A stretch of 64,000 bases of DNA, taken from the NCBI RefSeq assembly GCF_003696305.1, contig NZ_RFFK01000002.1, positions 1 through 64,000 of the forward strand, written 5' to 3'. Position 1 is the first letter of the stretch, and each line of letters begins with the position of its first letter. The notes under the pieces are model-generated. The model was not told the DNA's origin. It ran no database searches and was given only the letters and a program-made list of their open reading frames with translations. Below are positions 61,775 to 64,000 of this stretch, one piece after another. The stretch comes from Pseudomonas sp. AOB-7. GTDB taxonomy: Bacteria; Pseudomonadota; Gammaproteobacteria; Pseudomonadales; Pseudomonadaceae. The position numbers and the translations under genes are program-made.

Positions 61775-62434
61775 GTGCACGAAAGTTTTTGGCAGGAGCG
61801 CTGGGCGCGCGATCAGATCGGTTTTCACCTGGATCAGGTCAATCCCTACCTGCAACGGCACTGGCCGGCGCTGGCGGTGCCTGTGGGCGCGCGAGTGCTG
61901 GTGCCGCTGTGCGGCAAGAGCCTGGACCTGGCCTGGTTGGCCGGCCAGGGCTATCGCGTGCTGGGCGTGGAGCTGGCGGAAAAGGCCGTGCAGGACTTCT
62001 TCGCCGAGCAGGGCCTGCAGGCCGAGGTCGTCCGGCACGGGGCGTTCAAGCTCTACCGCGCCGGCGCGCTGGAGCTGTGGTGCGGCGATTTCTTCGCCCT
62101 GCGCGCCGAGGATGTCGCCGATTGCCAGGCGCTGTTCGATCGCGCCGCGCTGATCGCCCTGCCGCCGCAGATGCGCGAGCGCTATGCGGCGCACCTGACG
62201 GCGATTTTGCCGCGCGGTTGCCGCGGCCTGCTGATCACCCTGGATTACGCCCAGAGCCAGATGGACGGGCCGCCCTTCGCCGTCGGCGACGACGAGGTGC
62301 AACGGCACGCCGCCGCCGCCTGGCAGGTGCAGGAGCTGCAGCGCGAGGACGTGCTGGCGGGCAACTGGAAGTTCATCCGTCATGAGCTCAAGGCGCTGGA
62401 CGAGGTGGTCTATCGGCTGGAGAAGCTTGTGTAG
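61775..62434 (+). CDS. tpm: Thiopurine S-methyltransferase
   Basis: A 219-residue SAM-dependent methyltransferase. [18 protein letters not shown] is the bacterial TPMT N-terminus, [20 protein letters not shown] holds the SAM-binding glycine region and GVELAEKAV the acidic ribose site. In Pseudomonas TPMT methylates selenium and tellurium compounds, contributing to resistance, besides thiopurines. GTG at 61775 is the start, with TGGAGG upstream. Convergent with htpX through a shared terminator. Confidence 0.95.
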   Translation: MHESFWQERWARDQIGFHLDQVNPYLQRHWPALAVPVGARVLVPLCGKSLDLAWLAGQGYRVLGVELAEKAVQDFFAEQGLQAEVVRHGAFKLYRAGALELWCGDFFALRAEDVADCQALFDRAALIALPPQMRERYAAHLTAILPRGCRGLLITLDYAQSQMDGPPFAVGDDEVQRHAAAAWQVQELQREDVLAGNWKFIRHELKALDEVVYRLEKLV

Positions 62435-62484
62435 GCTTCGCCACGCGCGCCGCCAGGGATGCTGCACGCGGCCCTACGAAACAA

Positions 62485-62510
62485 AAAAGGCGACCCGCAG
62501 GTCGCCTTTT
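62485..62510. terminator. Bidirectional terminator between tpm and htpX
   Basis: AAAAGGCGACC (62485-62495) pairs with GGTCGCCTTTT (62500-62510) around CGCA. Flanking A and T runs serve both directions. Confidence 0.92.
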
Positions 62511-62525
62511 CATTGTTGCTTGCGA

Positions 62526-63398
62526 TCAACCCAGGCGGCGCAGCGCCTCGATGCGATCTTCCAGCGGCGGGTGGCTCATCAGTAGGCCGGCCAGGCCGTT
62601 CTTCAGGCCGCCGTTGATGCCGAAGGCAGTCAGGCTGTCCGGCATGTTCACCGGTACGCCCTGTTCGGCGCGCAGGCGCTGCAGCGCGGCGATCATGGCG
62701 CCGGTGCCGGCCAGGCGGGCGCCGGCTTCGTCGGCCTTAAACTCGCGTTTGCGCGAGAACCACATGACGATGATGCTGGCCAGGATGCCCAGTACCAGTT
62801 CGGCAAAGATGGTCGCGACGAAGTAGCCGATGCCATGGCCGTCCTCGTTCTTGAGGATGGCCTTGTCGACGAAGTTGCCGAAGATGCGCGCGAAGAACAT
62901 CACGAAGGTGTTCACCACGCCCTGGATCAGCGCCAGGGTGACCATGTCGCCGTTGGCCACGTGGCCGATCTCGTGGGCCAGCACCGCGCGCACTTCATCC
63001 GGGGAGAAGCGCTCGAGCAGGCCCTGGCTGACGGCGACCAGCGCGTCGTTCTTGTTCCAGCCGGTGGCGAAGGCATTGGACTCGTAGGCGGGGAAGATAC
63101 CGACTTCCGGCATCTTGATCCCGGCTTCGCGCGACAGCTCCTCGACGGTCTGCAGCAGCCACTGTTCGTGGCGGGTGCGCGGCTGGGTGATGATCTGGGT
63201 GCCGGTGCTCATCTTCGCCATCCACTTGGAGATGAACAGCGACACCAGCGAGCCGGCGAAACCGAACACGGCGCAGAAGATCAGCAGGCTGCCATGGTTC
63301 TGGCCGGTGAAGCGATCGACCCCCAGCAGTTTGAGGGTGATGCTGGCGATGATCAGCACCGCCAGGTTGGTGGCCAGGAACAACATAATGCGCATCAT
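62526..63398 (-). CDS. htpX: Membrane-bound zinc protease HtpX
   Basis: A 290-residue M48 metalloprotease of inner-membrane quality control. Two N-terminal helices ([17 protein letters not shown] and [19 protein letters not shown]), the zinc site H142-E143-x2-H146 ([12 protein letters not shown]), two more helices around 155-215, and a third ligand Glu in FKADEAGA. It degrades misfolded membrane proteins alongside FtsH. ATG 63398 or the adjacent second ATG is the start. Confidence 0.96.
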   Translation of the reverse strand: MMRIMLFLATNLAVLIIASITLKLLGVDRFTGQNHGSLLIFCAVFGFAGSLVSLFISKWMAKMSTGTQIITQPRTRHEQWLLQTVEELSREAGIKMPEVGIFPAYESNAFATGWNKNDALVAVSQGLLERFSPDEVRAVLAHEIGHVANGDMVTLALIQGVVNTFVMFFARIFGNFVDKAILKNEDGHGIGYFVATIFAELVLGILASIIVMWFSRKREFKADEAGARLAGTGAMIAALQRLRAEQGVPVNMPDSLTAFGINGGLKNGLAGLLMSHPPLEDRIEALRRLG

Positions 63399-63487
63399 GG
63401 TGTGAACGGACTCCTCACGGGGAAAGACGTACGAGTAATGCGGGCTATATAAGGGCGCGCCCCCCAGGGTTTCAACCAGCGACTATT

Positions 63488-63940
63488 TCAAACTATGTCG
63501 CCTGAACCCTGCAGGTTGCTCTCGAACAGCAGGCGGGTCAGGCGCGCGGTACGTTCGCCGTGTTGCTGGGCCAGCGCCTCGCGCAGTTGGAAGGCCAGGG
63601 TAGCATGCACCCGGCGCACGCTGGGCGGTAGCGCCTGGCTCTCGCCCACGGCGTGGGGAATGGCCCGCGACAGGCGCAGGAAACCCTTCTCGGTCAGCAC
63701 CGCCTGGTCCAGCGCGTCGTAGGCGATGGTCGACTCGAAGCGCAGATAGCCTTCCTCGGCCAGCCACAGCAGGGCGCCGAGACAGGCCTGGTGGCGCTTG
63801 CTCGGCAGGCCGAACTCGTCGGGCTCCTCGCGGCCGATCAGGTCCTCGACGTACAGCGCCAGCTTGCGCGGGAAGGCCTGATAGAGCAGCAGCAGGCCGC
63901 CGGCGGCGTCCTTGTAGAAGTCGTCGATCTGCAGATCCAT
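63488..63940 (-). CDS. Hypothetical conserved protein (150 residues)
   Basis: A 150-residue soluble protein, MDLQIDDFYKDAAGGLLLLY near the start, then EDLIGREEPDEFGLPSKRH and a winged-helix-like LGALLWLAEEGYLRFESTI segment. The overall plan resembles a small regulatory or scaffolding protein conserved in Pseudomonas near htpX; function is unknown. It lies 6 bases downstream of the gene that ends at 63947 and 89 bases upstream of htpX, all minus strand. Confidence 0.85.
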   Translation of the reverse strand: MDLQIDDFYKDAAGGLLLLYQAFPRKLALYVEDLIGREEPDEFGLPSKRHQACLGALLWLAEEGYLRFESTIAYDALDQAVLTEKGFLRLSRAIPHAVGESQALPPSVRRVHATLAFQLREALAQQHGERTARLTRLLFESNLQGSGDIV

Positions 63941-63946
63941 GCCGGC

Positions 63947-64000
63947 CTACTGGCTGTAGCCCTTGAGGAAGTTGCCGATGCGGCCGATGGCCTGCTCCAG
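63947..64000 (-). CDS. C-terminal end of a gene entering from the right edge, possibly an aminotransferase
   Basis: The last 17 codons of a minus-strand frame, ending ...AIGRIGNFLKGYSQ and TAG at 63949-63947. The final helix resembles the end of class I PLP-dependent aminotransferases, a gene that sits beside htpX in other Pseudomonas, but too little is visible to be sure. Confidence 0.5.
   Translation of the reverse strand: MEQAIGRIGNFLKGYSQ

Overview
The window is a high-GC chromosomal segment of a Pseudomonas, most likely of the P. aeruginosa / P. mendocina side of the genus. The evidence is an Anr (FNR) regulator beside hemN and two complete cbb3 oxidase operons, EarP next to an arginine-32 EF-P, an Ohr/OhrR pair, a NosP/NahK pair, tpm, htpX and typical Pseudomonas REP repeats. 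No plasmid, phage, CRISPR or large mobile element is visible. The species cannot be named from this alone.

Layout. 1-6.7 kb: the end of an aminotransferase, a secreted esterase, the ohr/ohrR peroxide-resistance locus (with an unannotated small secreted peptide), an I78 inhibitor-like lipoprotein, yceH, a TetR regulator and a divergent short-chain dehydrogenase/DsbA-fold isomerase pair. 6.9-11.2 kb: a Baeyer-Villiger monooxygenase/SDR operon with a divergent TetR gene and a membrane metal-dependent hydrolase-like protein. 11.3-28.8 kb: the microaerobic respiration block: a NaChBac-type channel, apt, anr, hemN, the oxidase-assembly genes ccoGHIS plus a GHC-GMCGG membrane protein, and ccoNOQP twice. 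Sites resembling the Anr consensus lie before hemN, before ccoG and before the distal operon ccoN2O2Q2P2, but not before ccoN1. The expected logic is therefore that Anr senses low oxygen and drives heme synthesis, assembly factors and the second oxidase.

29.2-35 kb: a circularly permuted ATP-grasp, an alpha-E protein and a transglutaminase-like protease, followed by a PqqF-like M16 peptidase. This resembles a poorly understood peptide-ligation system. 35-41.5 kb: a porin, the nitric-oxide sensor nosP overlapping the hybrid kinase nahK, and a crotonase. 41.6-51.2 kb: a tRNA-Ser(GGA), earP-efp, LysR/TauE genes, a DUF1127 protein, a MITE-like element, a YcaQ-type glycosylase and a class II DAHP synthase.

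51.3-57 kb: a five-gene operon, its genes overlapping or nearly touching (flavin monooxygenase, BASS transporter, SDR, TauE/SafE exporter, N-acyl-D-amino-acid deacylase), whose substrate is unknown. 57-64 kb: a spermidine-synthase-like protein, a crotonase, a DEAD-box helicase with a long leader and a hairpin enclosing its start codon, a LigB-type dioxygenase, tpm, htpX and the end of another gene.

The most unusual points are the ATP-grasp/transglutaminase/M16 cluster, the five-gene FMO-BASS operon, the helicase start-codon hairpin, the hidden peptide in the ohr transcript, a possible small RNA near 28.9 kb, and REP repeats that supply the stop codons of three genes.
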